Shown here: positions 1 through 13,200 of the stretch, piece after piece
Layout of the letters: the number at the start of each line of letters is the position of its first letter
Position numbering within the stretch: the first letter of the stretch is position 1
Assembly: GCA_012064415.1 (NCBI GenBank)
Contig: SSNU01000114.1
Span: 310,001-374,000, forward strand
Length of the DNA: 64,000 nt
DNA from: Gyrodactylus bullatarudis
Taxonomy: Eukaryota > Platyhelminthes > Monogenea > Gyrodactylidea > Gyrodactylidae
Reading direction: 5' to 3'
The notes under the pieces: generated by a model
The model's database searches: none
Seen by the model: only the letters and a program-made list of their open reading frames with translations
Told to the model about the DNA's origin: nothing
Position numbers and translations under genes: made by a program

Positions 1-1261
1 ATCTTGATGTCGAACTCTGAAAGTTTAATAAAGTTTATGCGAATAAAAATATTAATTCAAGTTTATCTGTATAAATCTTGAAGAGACTTCTGCGAGTTAA
101 AAAAATAAGTTTCTGTTGGTTTTATTTTCCAAAAAATAAATTGATTAGGTGAATCAATATTCCTCCGGTTTTTCTTACAACAACATTAGCCCTGACAAGG
201 ATTACTAACATGTTTTAATTGATTTTTCCAAAGTAATTTATACATTAACATGACTTGAAGTACACATCAATAGAGAGGGGGGAGGAGAGGGAAGAAAAGA
301 ATTCTTAATAGATAATAAGGTTAAAATATCAGGCATGAACTTTATCCTATAACTGGTTGGACAATGGATAGGAATAGAAAAACATTTGGTTTCATGCAAC
401 TTGTAAAAGAAGTTCACAAACCCTACTTCTAATCTCTATATCAATATTGGATCAATATTCATTTATATTCATCAAGAGTTTATAATCTCAATTCAAGTAG
501 TGACTACTGTAGGGCTTTAAAAAGTAGTCAATGAATTCCAAGTTTAAGGCCCTTTAGTCGTTAATTTTCAAGACTAAAATACAGTGCTTCTTTAGAAACG
601 GCATACATTTTTTACTCCCTTTTTTTAAAATTAATTCTTATTGATTCAATAAATGGAAAGTCGAGTTTCAGTCAACAATCTCGAAAGGTTTTTTTCTCAA
701 ACAATTGAAACATTCAGTGAGGAAAAATCAAGAAAACGTGAAAATTGAATCAATTGATAAAATCCAAGATAGATTATTATGCAAGCAAGAGAAAATATAG
801 ATGAGAAATTGGGAAAAAATGGGAAAAACCTAATCACACCTTCGATGCAAGTTGAATAGACTTTAGCTTATCTTGGAATTCATTAATTTCTATCCTATCA
901 AAAGTAGAGACATGTATTTATAAAGTCTGAGAGAATACAAAACTGATAAGACTTTTTAACATCTTCCCTTTTTTACAAGCTACCTAACTTTAGAAGGCAT
1001 GTCTCTACGATCTTATCTTAAATCCTTCTTGGCTAGCCGAATTATATTAACATGAGACGTGTAAATAAACCAAAGTCTTCTGAAGAAAAAAAATTCTAGT
1101 TGAAAAACATGTGAATAAAAAGATTGAAATTTTTTTAGTACGTTGAGCAAAACATCTGGTTGATGTAACCTATGAGGTAGATGAAAAAAAAGATCAAAAA
1201 TTAACCATTCTCTAAACTAGAAGAGGCTTTGGCTACGATTGAATGCAAATTTACAATCTAT
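1..1261. other. Non-coding flank, 3' of the CH-domain gene
   Basis: No open frame with coding character is visible on either strand. The stretch lies downstream of the stop codon of the minus-strand CH-domain gene and may hold its 3' UTR. A purine-rich run (GAGAGGGGGGAGGAG-like) lies near 270-295. Nothing else stands out. Confidence 0.5.
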
Positions 1262-4200
1262 TCACCTTATTTCTTCAAGTAGTTCATAATTAATATTGAC
1301 GGCATCAACGAGGGTTCTTTGCTTGTTTATAAGGACATGGTTGAGTGCATTTCCCATTTTCTCAGTTTTCCTGCACAAATGATTCCACCGACGACAGAGG
1401 ATTGCCCTTCCAGAATCATCACTTTCCGAATAGTCATTCTTCTTCTGGAAGAAATGATTCACGCGAAGGCACCTTTTAACTTGGACCATCTTCTGTTCTA
1501 GTTCCTGGATCAGTTCCTAGAATAATTAAAATAAACAACACTTAAAAAAAAATACTAAATTCTAAGCTACTCTGAATGTTTCAAGATCTAAAAAATTAAT
1601 AAAATCTCACGTAAACTACTTACAATTAAGCCAAAATTAATATAGTAAGTGAAAAATCAATTAATGTTGAAGTTAAACTGTAAAATCGAGATGTAATTTC
1701 AAAATTATTACATCTTCAAGAATATTTTTGAGCTTAGGTCAATTGTTTAACAATGAAAACCATCTCTCTACCTCAAAAAGGTGGATTGAGAACATTGATG
1801 AAAAACTATGATAATACAAAATAATTTGTTACATCTTAATTGGTTCTCGGAACATAGGGAATAGCTGGGAATAACTAGCATTTCGAGGCTCTATTAATAG
1901 TTATTATAAGGGATTTGGACTTTTCGTTTCTATTTATTCAATTTACATATTACTGTAACAATTTCTTGAAGTTATGTAATCGATATTTGATTTAAAAGTC
2001 TTATTTTCAAGAAACTAACATTTCTATGGTGAATAAGAAGATGGTAATTTATCGTAATCCTAAAAATACACTTTTTATTACCTCTAAAGCCAACAGAGGG
2101 TTCAAAAAATTCAAAAACATCACTCACTCCATGTTTTAGCTGTTTGACTTTTGCCTTTTCAAAGTTTTCAATAATCTTTCCATGAAGTTCCCGAACACTC
2201 TTATCGAACTCTTCAGTTTCTGGACAAAAGTTTGCCTGTATCCACGAGGACTTGGTGAGAATGTCTCTTAGATCAATTAACAGCTGCTGATCTTCGAGGT
2301 CAATTGAACTGACAACATCATCGAATTCATCCATTTCATTGGACATCTTATAAAATATAATCATATTATCAGACTGGTTAATCAAGAAACTTGTTATTAG
2401 AGAGAAACTTACATTTGTATCAATACTCGTAAGGGAACATCTGGTATGTCTTGGTGTCAGACAATCCTGGTCACCGAAATTCTCACTGAATCGACATTGT
2501 AATGACAAAACAAAAGCCAATGTTTCCTCTGTGAATTGCTTCACTTTCTCGATTGTATCGTACCCTTCAAGGTCCATTTGTGTAGGACTTGACTCACGAC
2601 TGGTTGATGAGAAATTTTCTGCACTCTGATAAATTGATGAGTCGGTTATACTCTCTGCATGAGGCTCTTTTATATCCTTTACAAAATAAGAAGAGTTATT
2701 CAAATTGAACCTTAACTGCTCAAGTATAATCCCTGATTTGATTTGGAAGTAAAATGTCAACTGTTTCACTATCGAAACGATGAGGTTAGAAAATCGATAG
2801 AAATGAATATATAAAATTACAGTTGAAAATTGAATATTTTCAACAGTTGTGAAAAAAATATTCATTGACAGACAATAAAAAAATGATTTATTAAAAAGAT
2901 AAAAGTTTTATTGTTTGTTATAAATCGACCATTAACTAAATTCTAAAAACATGAGCTACTGAATGTCTCTGACCAAGTCCAATGATTCAAATGATGAATT
3001 GAGGAGAAAGGTTGAAATTAAGAAATACAACTTGTTATTTTTTAACATCTAAAGATAAAAGAAAGCATAAAATTCAATGGGAATTCGAATTAGAGTTAAT
3101 TTTTCAGTTTTGTTACACAAGACGTTGGATTACAATCGATCGAAATAACAGATGATAGTTTAGGCTAGACCTTGTGGATGATGAAATTCAGTTAAGTTAT
3201 GCATTTTTTATACATCTGTTATATTAGATGCGATTATAAATATTTCAAACCCCAAAAAAATATAATACAGTACAATGTTTCTGAATGGTTTTTACCTTTC
3301 AACAAACAAAGTTCAAAACCCTTAAATTATTAAATTCTAGCTCATGTATTGCGGAAGAAATAATCTGGCCTCATAGATCCTACTCTAGTTTCTTGGATGA
3401 ATTCAAAAAAAATAGCAAGCATCACAGCTTTTGTTCAAGTCAAAACACATGTACGAATCAAGATGAAAATCGTGAGAAGCTGGCTGTAGAAGTATGAAAG
3501 AACAGTGTATTAAATAGGCTAAGGTAATAAGTCCATGGGTCCAATGCAACCAACTACTTCTAATTGAAGCAGTTTTTGAACCAATGGAAAATCGGAGTAT
3601 TCTAAATTGTAACAGTACATAATCAGCGCTATAGATTAAGACAAAATCGTAAAATCTAAATCAGAATATCAAGATTAATGGCTAAAAATCTTTTCAGTGT
3701 GCATATTACTTCATTGAGAATGACTTTATATTCGAAAAAGATTCAAGTCTCAAAAATATATAATCACCGTGAATAATCCAGATTTGATTACCTTCCTCGT
3801 GTTTCAGTTAAAGTGTTATTTAATTAATACAAGAAAACAGTGAAATATTTAGAAAGAGTGACCTAACATAACCTTAAATTTAAAGTAATTAGAAATAATA
3901 CCAGAATTACAAGGACAAGTAGTTGTAAAATTATACAAGATCATGAAAATGACCTAAATGAGTACTTTGGAGATGAGTTCTCATCGTTGAAATGGATCAT
4001 CATGAAGGCTTCCTATTAAACTTAACCCGAACCGATTGGGAGTATTCAGGATGTACTTTGAATTAAAGCCTAGAAGAAATATGATTCATTGCCGAAACCG
4101 TATTTTATCAATAAAGCATATTTAAATTTATTGGTTTCCGAATTAAAAAGTAGAAGATCCAAACGATTTTTTATTTCTCATAATTTAGTGTAAGAGAATT

Positions 4201-7200
4201 ATTGAAAATAATATTTTTTTTAAAAATGAAAAAAATACTCATTTTCGAATGGTGTGAAACTTTGGATTTTAATTTGCATTATAAAGAAAAATAATGTCTA
4301 AAGAGTAATTTTTACTTGGTTCAGGAAAAAGTACAAATCGTGAAGGAGAGCACTTATCAAGTGTTAACCCTGATATATACAACGAAAGGAAGACTAATTA
4401 TTTGCTTGGTTATTCAAAGGTACAATTTTTAATTTGATGTTTATCAAAACGAGTGTATGTATAAGTTTAAATCTATTTTATCGAACAAATAGCCAAAAAA
4501 TCGAGTAGAATTGATCGATAAGAAAAGATATTCTTCTGTAATTTAAATCAATTTGAAAATAAAGAAGAAACAATTCTAATTATTTACAAAAAACCAGTAA
4601 ACAATGATCGAATATAAACCTAGTTGACATGAAGATGAGAATTTACTTTTCTAACAAAAAACTCGATGTTTTTCTCCGGATTCACAGAAAAAAATAATTT
4701 TTTGAATTCTACATGGAATGAGCTTATAAGTTGTTGATTTGAAAAAAAATTTAATCTGACCAAAATTAGGCCGTTCTTCGAATTTCGAAAATGCATCAAA
4801 TTTCCACTTTTTGACAATCAACATTTGAACCCAAAATTTTTATCGATTTCGATACTTCAAAGCTGTCAAGTACTGATATTTGGGATCAACATTAGACAAA
4901 GAGCTCGAATTTGGCCATAGAGATTGCGAAGATCTTACTGTCTCCGAGAAAAAGTTAGACTTCAAGGTTTTGGATAATCAGCCTTTGTGGTTTTCGAAAA
5001 ATTCAAATGGTTCGATTTCCCACAGTAATGACGAACATAAAATTGCTCTTAACCCTTTCGTGAGATTCGCCAGATATATACACCTGTTGATATGAAGATG
5101 GGAATTTATGATTCTTACTAAATTCTTAATTTTTTCATCAAGAAATCGAATTTGATGAAGAATTTTTGAACTTTGAGGTGAAATTTTTTGCTGATTTCAA
5201 TTTGATCTTGATTCCAAAAATTCTTCATCAAATTCTATTTCTTGATGAAAAAATTAAGGATTTAATTTAAGAATCATAAATTCCTATCTTTATATTAACT
5301 AGCTTTAGAACGATTTACATTTATTATTTAACTAAACATGAATTTCGATGCAACTTTCTGAATTTAATTCTTTTTGATTGATTGTAAACTCAATACATGT
5401 ATTAATTATTAAAAATTAGTTTTGAAAAGTAACTGCAAAACGTTAAAATATTCAAGTTTTAAAAAAAGTATATATTGATATATGCTTATTTTCTCAAGGT
5501 AATAAACGTTTCGATTACCGATGGTCATTAGCCCTTACCAGAAGCTTTCAGAAACTGAGTTTAGATAAATGGTTTTCATAGTCATTCTGCATAAAATATG
5601 ATGCCTGATGTATTCATATAGGATTAAATTTGTTATGATTAAGAGAAAACATAGTATTTCCTACCTATTTTATAATCTAATGATAATATACGGTAATCAG
5701 TTCTTGAGATATTTGTGTCCAATATTTAGCTTTTGTATAAACAAAAGGGAATTTTTTATCAATTGATTTTATATTCTTCTTTGTTCTTATAATTATCCAT
5801 TTCGATATCATTTTAATTGTAATCTAATAAAAGAGTTTTCATAAACTCTAAACACATAAAGTAAATTAGGGCCAGTTGACATAAAGACGAGAATCGTAAC
5901 TATTCTTACACAAGAGTTAATAATTAACTCTAGATACTAAAATGGGTAAAACGAGCTGATAGATGAATGGAATCAAGAAATTCCAATTGGATATTGTTCG
6001 GAGAAAAAAAAATTAGCCTCTCCCTAAAGTATAATTAAATCAAATCTTTGGGATCAAAAAATTGTTTGACCTTCCAGCTTGGAAAAATGGTAATTCGAAG
6101 CATTTTCAAAATTGGAAAAAATGGCCCAATTTTCTCAAGATTGACTTTTTGCTATTAAGTAGTAAATTCTCATCTCTATATCAACTAGCTATGGAGAGAG
6201 CAGGGAAATCAGGAAGCTGGGCGATTAAGGAGCTGATAACTCGAATGTTTTTCTCCTATAAAATACAACTCAACCATTGTTTTATATACGAAATATAGAG
6301 GAAATTACATTTAAAGTTGCAACGTTAATTATTATATAAAACCAGGTTACGTATAGAAATACTCACACTGAACTGAGATAAATCAATTTGATGAATAGAC
6401 GTCCGTCGTTGATCCTTTTCAATGGCATTACGTAAATCCATAAGGTAAGTGGCAACACTTCTGGCATCAATGTGCTCAGAAATCTTAAAGTCGTCCGGAT
6501 CTAAAAGCCGGGGGACTTTGAATTCTGATTCAGCCAGGTTGAACGCCAAACCAAGATTCTGGTTAGGAGCATTGTGCATTCTCGCCTCAAAATCGAATAA
6601 TTCTGGCCTGAAAGTGTAAGGAAGTAAAGGATGAAACCCTCTTTAAAAAAGAACACAATCTTTACTCACTTGTTGTGATGAATGAGGGCCAAGAATGCCA
6701 TACCGTCTTTCCAGGCTGTAGTGAAGTTGGATGCATTAACTCCTTTGTAGCTATCAGATCAAAATAAGTATTATTTATCATCATATTTTGCAGCATTCAA
6801 TGAAAAACGATGATTTGAATGTTCTCATGTCCAAAGGGCCATTTTTTTATTTATTCAAGTGTACCTCTAATAACCTAGTTTTTGGGAAGATTAGAATTTA
6901 TGATTTTTCGGGAGAACTCAAATTTAATGATTTTTTATGAGAAGAAAATTTTTTCTGAGTTTTCTTTAACTTTGAATTGAAAAATCTTGCCAATTGAGAG
7001 AAGTTGAGTCGAGTCTCAGGATTGTGATTAGTCAAAAGAATCGGGAATATGGCCTATGTAACTTCGTGTTGACTAATTTTAAACCTAATTTGAATAATAA
7101 TTCTACATCGAGTAGTTTCTAATTTAAAGTCGAAAAATTCTCAGTTATTACGCAGGTCTCAACAATTTCACATAATCTATTCTATAATTCAAGTTAAACA

Positions 7201-10200
7201 AATCTCAAAAATAGAGATATCTAAACTTGGATAAAATTAGTAAAAAAAATCACCTACTCATTAGTAGATGGGAAATTTAATATAAAATCGACTTTCTTAT
7301 ATGGGAATTTCATATAGAATTGTTTTATATCAGTTTTGAATCTATTTCTCGATTTTTTTCTTATCCTCTCGATAGGGTTAACAGAGTTTTTGACTTGAAT
7401 TACAAAAGTATTTTCTTTCTCATGTAGTCTTTATAAATATTCCAAGAGAATAATACAGTACAAGAAAAGTAATTTCATCATTCATCAGAGAAATATAAAT
7501 TTATAATGATGCAAAAGTGAGTGAATCAATTTCTATAGATAAAAAGTTGAATTTAATCTGAGGGTAGAAGTAGTTGATAGTAATTTTATTCTCTTATTAC
7601 TTATTGCAAATGAAATTGCTATTTCATGCTTTTCACCTGTCACAGCCTAGAATGATTTTTTCTTTCAGTTACCAAACCATCTTGATATTTATGTATGTTT
7701 TGTTTCAAAAGGAAAAGTAGATCTACCAGGCACTGTAAAGAGTTGGAAGCGATTCAATACTGATACATTTGACCACAGAAGTTCAGAATTTTTCGTTGCT
7801 ACAAAAGAAGGCCTAATTTCTGTCAAATTGAATTTTATTCGACAGGACTCAAAAAATATTGAATTATTTTGTAAAGAAAGAGAATTCTGATCTTCATATC
7901 ATCAGATGAGGCAGAAGTTAACACAAATCAAAATTTTAGACTCGATTAAAAATGCAGTTCTAATGATGGGATCGGCAATCTGAAGAAGAAACATGAAATC
8001 AATGAGAAGCATAAAATTGCAGTGCTTATAGAGTACAGCTCGCTACCAACAGATATGATGAAAAGTCTCCAAGTCATCTTTATATAAACTACAAAGTTGG
8101 ATAATACATCAAATATGCTTATTGTTTAAGAAAAGGGGTCAAAAGCTTGAGAAATTGTTGAATGTATATACATGATACCAGAGGCTGAGTTGAATAAAAT
8201 GTAACAAAACATGCAATGTAGAAACTGAGTTTCTACATTGTTCATGCAAACGAGCAGTGTATACAGTGAGCGAACAGTGTATACACTGTTTTTAGTTTCT
8301 ACATTACACGTAACATATACTATGCACAAAAGAAATATTTGAATTTTCCTTAGTGGAAATGACCTATCCGTGTAATTCATTTTAAAACTCGACTAAAGTT
8401 TAATGGGCGTGCAGCTTGTAAAATATTAGCTTTTCATAATTTCGGCAAGATGTGAGGACGTTTAACATTTTAGGAATAGGTCATTAGGACAAAAGATTAT
8501 CATTAAACGACAAGTTTTCCTTGACATCTTACACACACACCCATCCGGAGATGATGAGAGGAACCTTTTCGTATTACAATCCACTAAGAATCCACTACCT
8601 TTGGATATTCAACAATATAAAGAAGATCCTAGCCTACACGTTGATAATTGAAAATATCCTAATTTTTTCTCGTGAAATTTCAAGCACTCTTCATAAAGGA
8701 TGGAAAATCTATTATCCATCCAATTCACTCTTCTTTTGGAAATGTCAAACATTCAAATGTCAACAGATTTTTTCCGGGGAGGAAAAAACCTATCTCTATC
8801 AACTCTATCATTTATTTCGCCTCTGTTAATGGGGATAAGTTGGTTGTTGATTTCTCAACAATGACAATAGAATAACTTGCATTCAATAATTCATCTTTAG
8901 TCTTTAGTGTAGTTCACTAGAAAACTATTGATAGTTTACAATTTTACAAGGCACATCCTTTGCAATAGCAAGTCTCAGTAGAAGACATGTTATCTTGGTG
9001 AAATCTATTTCTTAAGGTTATACAATTCGATTTGGAAAAAATGATACCAATAATCTCGAGAATTTTGAGAATATAAACTTGGAAAAATTGGATATATTTT
9101 TCACTTTATCAAAATTTGTGGATAATAAGGTGCGAAGGGAAAGCAAGAATGGTCGTTGAGATAAAAAGTTTACTTCCTACCTTTCGACCATTGTTACTGC
9201 TTAAGCAGGATCAGTTCAAACTGACGGTTTTATCAAAAGTGATGATACTGCAAAATAACGTTTGATTCCTTTCACACCTTGAGATCAACAAAAATTTTCA
9301 AATTATAGTTGAAAAAAATTGCGCCAAAATCGAAATTTAAAATTTCTTCAATATTTTTTGCCTTTTGAGTTGTTATCCAAAAGAAATTTGTAAAAATCAT
9401 AAATTACCATCCAGAATAGCTGTATTTCTCTGATTACATTCTAATCTTTCATTTCTGAGTAAAAAGGTTGATGTACAATGCTCAAAGTGACTCAAAATCT
9501 TATTAAAGCATGCGAACTTTCACTCAAAACTTATTCTCAAGTGCATTAGACAGTTTTTTTTCTTAGTAAAACTTGCTTTCGATCTGAATAAATTGTAAAA
9601 AATAAAACCACTCTAAAGCTTTGTTCTGTTCATTCGTTTGAAAGGGTGAATTTTATTAACAGTAGTGGGCTAACCATCATGATGAAACACTAGAAAAAAA
9701 GACAGATACATTTCTACAAAAGTAGGCATCATGTCAAAATTCATCATGTTTTCTACACAGAGTGGGTCTATTATCAGTGAAGTAGAAAGAGTTACATACA
9801 ATTTTACAATCAAAGCTTTTATGCTTAGTTACATAAGAAATACTGAGTCTGGAAAAATATTTCATGCTCGAATTTGTATTCTGGTCTAGTTTCATACACA
9901 GTATATCTTTGGGAGAAAGATAAAATAAAAAAAAAGAATTCTCACCTTTTGGTCATATCCTGGAACCAGATCATTAACCGTTCATCTTGGTAGATTAGCC
10001 AGTTATCGAGTTCCTTAGTTCGGTTGAGACTCTCATTGTTATTATTGATAGAGGTCTGAGATCCTCGATCATGAATTGTTCCATCTCGGCTAGAGTTTCT
10101 TTTCAGTGTACTGGTCCCGGAGAAGCCGCTGCATACACTCTTAAAGTTGGCATTCTGCGATGATGGCCCAGCTCCTGTGCACACGGCCACAATGAGAAAC

Positions 10201-13200
10201 CACATTGTATCCATGCAGCGGATTAGGGTTCCTGTGTATTGTTCATCCTTCTTGTGAGGAGTTAAGGAAGAATTTGATTTCAACTCATTGTGACATAAAT
10301 CGATTCCCATAGCAATATCATTCTAAAGTTTAAGGTAAGATAATCAATTTTAAATGTTTTGACAATTTGAATATAACGTGTTGAAATGGGATTTTACTTT
10401 GATTCGAAAACTTGTATTTATTGTAGGAAAATTCATTGAAAATTATTGGCGCGAATTAAAAAATTGAAACTCTCAATAGTATATGATCAGAAGGTTATCG
10501 TAGTAAAGATGAGTTTCTTAGAATATCTTATTTTCATAAATGCATTCATTGGTATTCTTGGTGAAAAAAAACACATCATGGATTTCCTCTGTTTGCACCA
10601 AGAAACTAAAGCTGATTATTACTTATCTTGATTCAAATGAATAATTGTTGCATTGTACTTGTTTGAACAGATTTCATCCCTAGGAATACAATAGTAATGC
10701 GGTATGCATATTATGCATTGCCAATGATTGCAATCAATATAATAAAGACTTATTTTTGTTTACCATACTGTAGGATAATACGAAATTAATGCTTTTGTAT
10801 ATTAATGATAATTAAGAATACTTACACCGTATAATCTTTCAATAATTGACAGAGCCTGTTGTATGGTTGATTCCTGTGCATCGCCATCGTTTGTCTAAAG
10901 TAAAATAAATGAATATACACTACAACAGTCTATACCTTTTACAGGTCCTAGTTAGAGCTAAGAAAATAAATAATAAAGTTTAGCAAAAGTTTTTATACTC
11001 GAGATTATTTTCGTGAAGATTTCGAGGAAAACTCGAATTTGTGTTTTATCCTATTCTAGGTCTTATTTATGATCTAAAAAGTTTAGAACAGCTCTAAAAA
11101 GATGTAAATAATCTACAAACAATTTTCTACAACTCTTTGCCTCAAACTTTAGAGTTATCTCTTCTAGTTTTTATACTTCCTTACTTTGACATGTGTAAAA
11201 ATAGCTATGAATCTGCTTTGAAAATTTGATAAAACGTCTTTAATCCAATCCAAAACGGTGAAAAACTCGGCTTTTGAATTTTTCTATTATTTTGAACATC
11301 ACGTGAATCGTAATTTAAGATCTAAATGATACATGAATCTCCTATGGGCTTCAAGTGGAAAATCATAAAGATATCAATTTGGATTAATCTTTTTCCAAAT
11401 TCATAGTAATTTTTTTCATCACCAAAGTTCGAAATTGAATGAAAAGTAAATTTTACTATATTCATTAAGATGATGGAATTTAAATTATCGTCAGTAATGA
11501 CTCAATGAGTAAATGAAATAAAAAAGGAAAAGCAATTACTTACTTTGAGTGATTTCTGGTTAGCCAGATACTTTGCCAAATCAAGAATTATCTCTGGATC
11601 CTTGAAAAAGTCTAGAATATTCTTCAATGGCTTTAGTTTTATCTGTTAAAGAAAAGTCATAATAATTAACACTAGTTTTATAAGATTTTTACATCTTATG
11701 AATTTGAAATAATATCTTTAAGATATTAAAGAATTAAAAAAGAAAATTTTCACTCATTTACTTCCGAGTGTTTCATTGAGAAATTAAAGATATTTTTTTC
11801 AAAAGTAAGATTTAAATTATACAAAATACTCATGTTTTCTATAAAATGAACTTGTTTTCACTTTTATTCTATTGCTACATCTATTTGGATCAAAGAACGT
11901 TAAGTTACAAGTTAATTTTGAGTTTTTGAAAGAAAAGAAATTAATAGTAACAGGAGTAAATGTTGTTCGCAGACCCTCATAAAAACTCTGGTTTAAAAAA
12001 TCTCGTTATCTGAATTAATCGTTGAAAAGAAGAGAAAAAAAATTTTTTCTTGATTTAATTTAACCACTACTGTAATTACATAATTATCGATTGGAAAGCA
12101 CACAGAATGTTTACTTCTTTTTTTGATTATCGCGCTTGGCTTTTTCTGTGTCTTTTTTGGTCTCTCTCTCTCTTACTCACTCATCACACAAGCCAATTCT
12201 TTTAATTTCTCATGTCAAAATTCATAAAAGTACACTAGTATATCTATAACTAAATCCTATAATTTCATGTTGATTTTCTTTCTACAGACAATGTTGAACT
12301 GTATCAACAGCCTGTATGATGTGTATGTCCACAACCTGAACTTGCAAAATATCCTTGCATGAATGAATAATCCTTTTTAAGTGTGTTAGTATATGAATAT
12401 TCCTAATACAATATGCAGTGCACATGTGTCGATCTCTGATTGGTTCATAGGTTATAATCTATTGTCGTACACAAAAATATGCACATACATACATACAAGA
12501 GTTGATGAAAAGTTTGATGATTTTCTCCATTTTGTAGTATCATTAGATTTGTTCAAGATGCCTCATTTTTTCTTTAATCATTTTTATTATTTCTAAGCTT
12601 GTGTGTGTGTGTGTGTATCTCATTCTAGAGATGTGAATCATCATTTACATACCAAGGCTACAAAATTCTCTCTAAAGATTTGAATAGTAACAAATTTGTT
12701 TTTACAATTGAAGAGAGGATAGAGAAGACCTGATTGCTACCACTACAACTAACATATACACACACTGCGTGTATTATTAATAATAATACCAGTAGAAATT
12801 TATACATTTTTCTAATTTCAAGTATCCATCAGTATTAAATTTACAAAAGACTCATTGCAAGGATAAAACTGCTGCAGAACAAAATGTAAACATAATATAC
12901 ATAATATAATTACAATTCGATTTAGAAGCATATTACACATTATGGACTCATTGTCCAAAATGGAAACATTTGGTAGTAAATCCATTGCTATATACATACA
13001 CACGATATGGTAGGCTACATTGTGTACAATGTGTTGGTGAGAAAGTGTAATCAAATCATCACAGGTAGATTGGTAATAAAAACGAGTGAGTGAAAGATAC
13101 CTCGTGGATATATATACACAAGGTATTTGTGTATTTGGTGAATGAAATGAAATCATCATTATTAACCTTGTTATCGATTTAAATGCAAAGTTGGTAGAGA

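Noticed and set aside
12818..13159. 113-residue open frame on the minus strand
   Set aside because: Composition rich in Ile, His, Tyr and Cys without motif or splice support. Probably a chance frame in a less AT-rich stretch.
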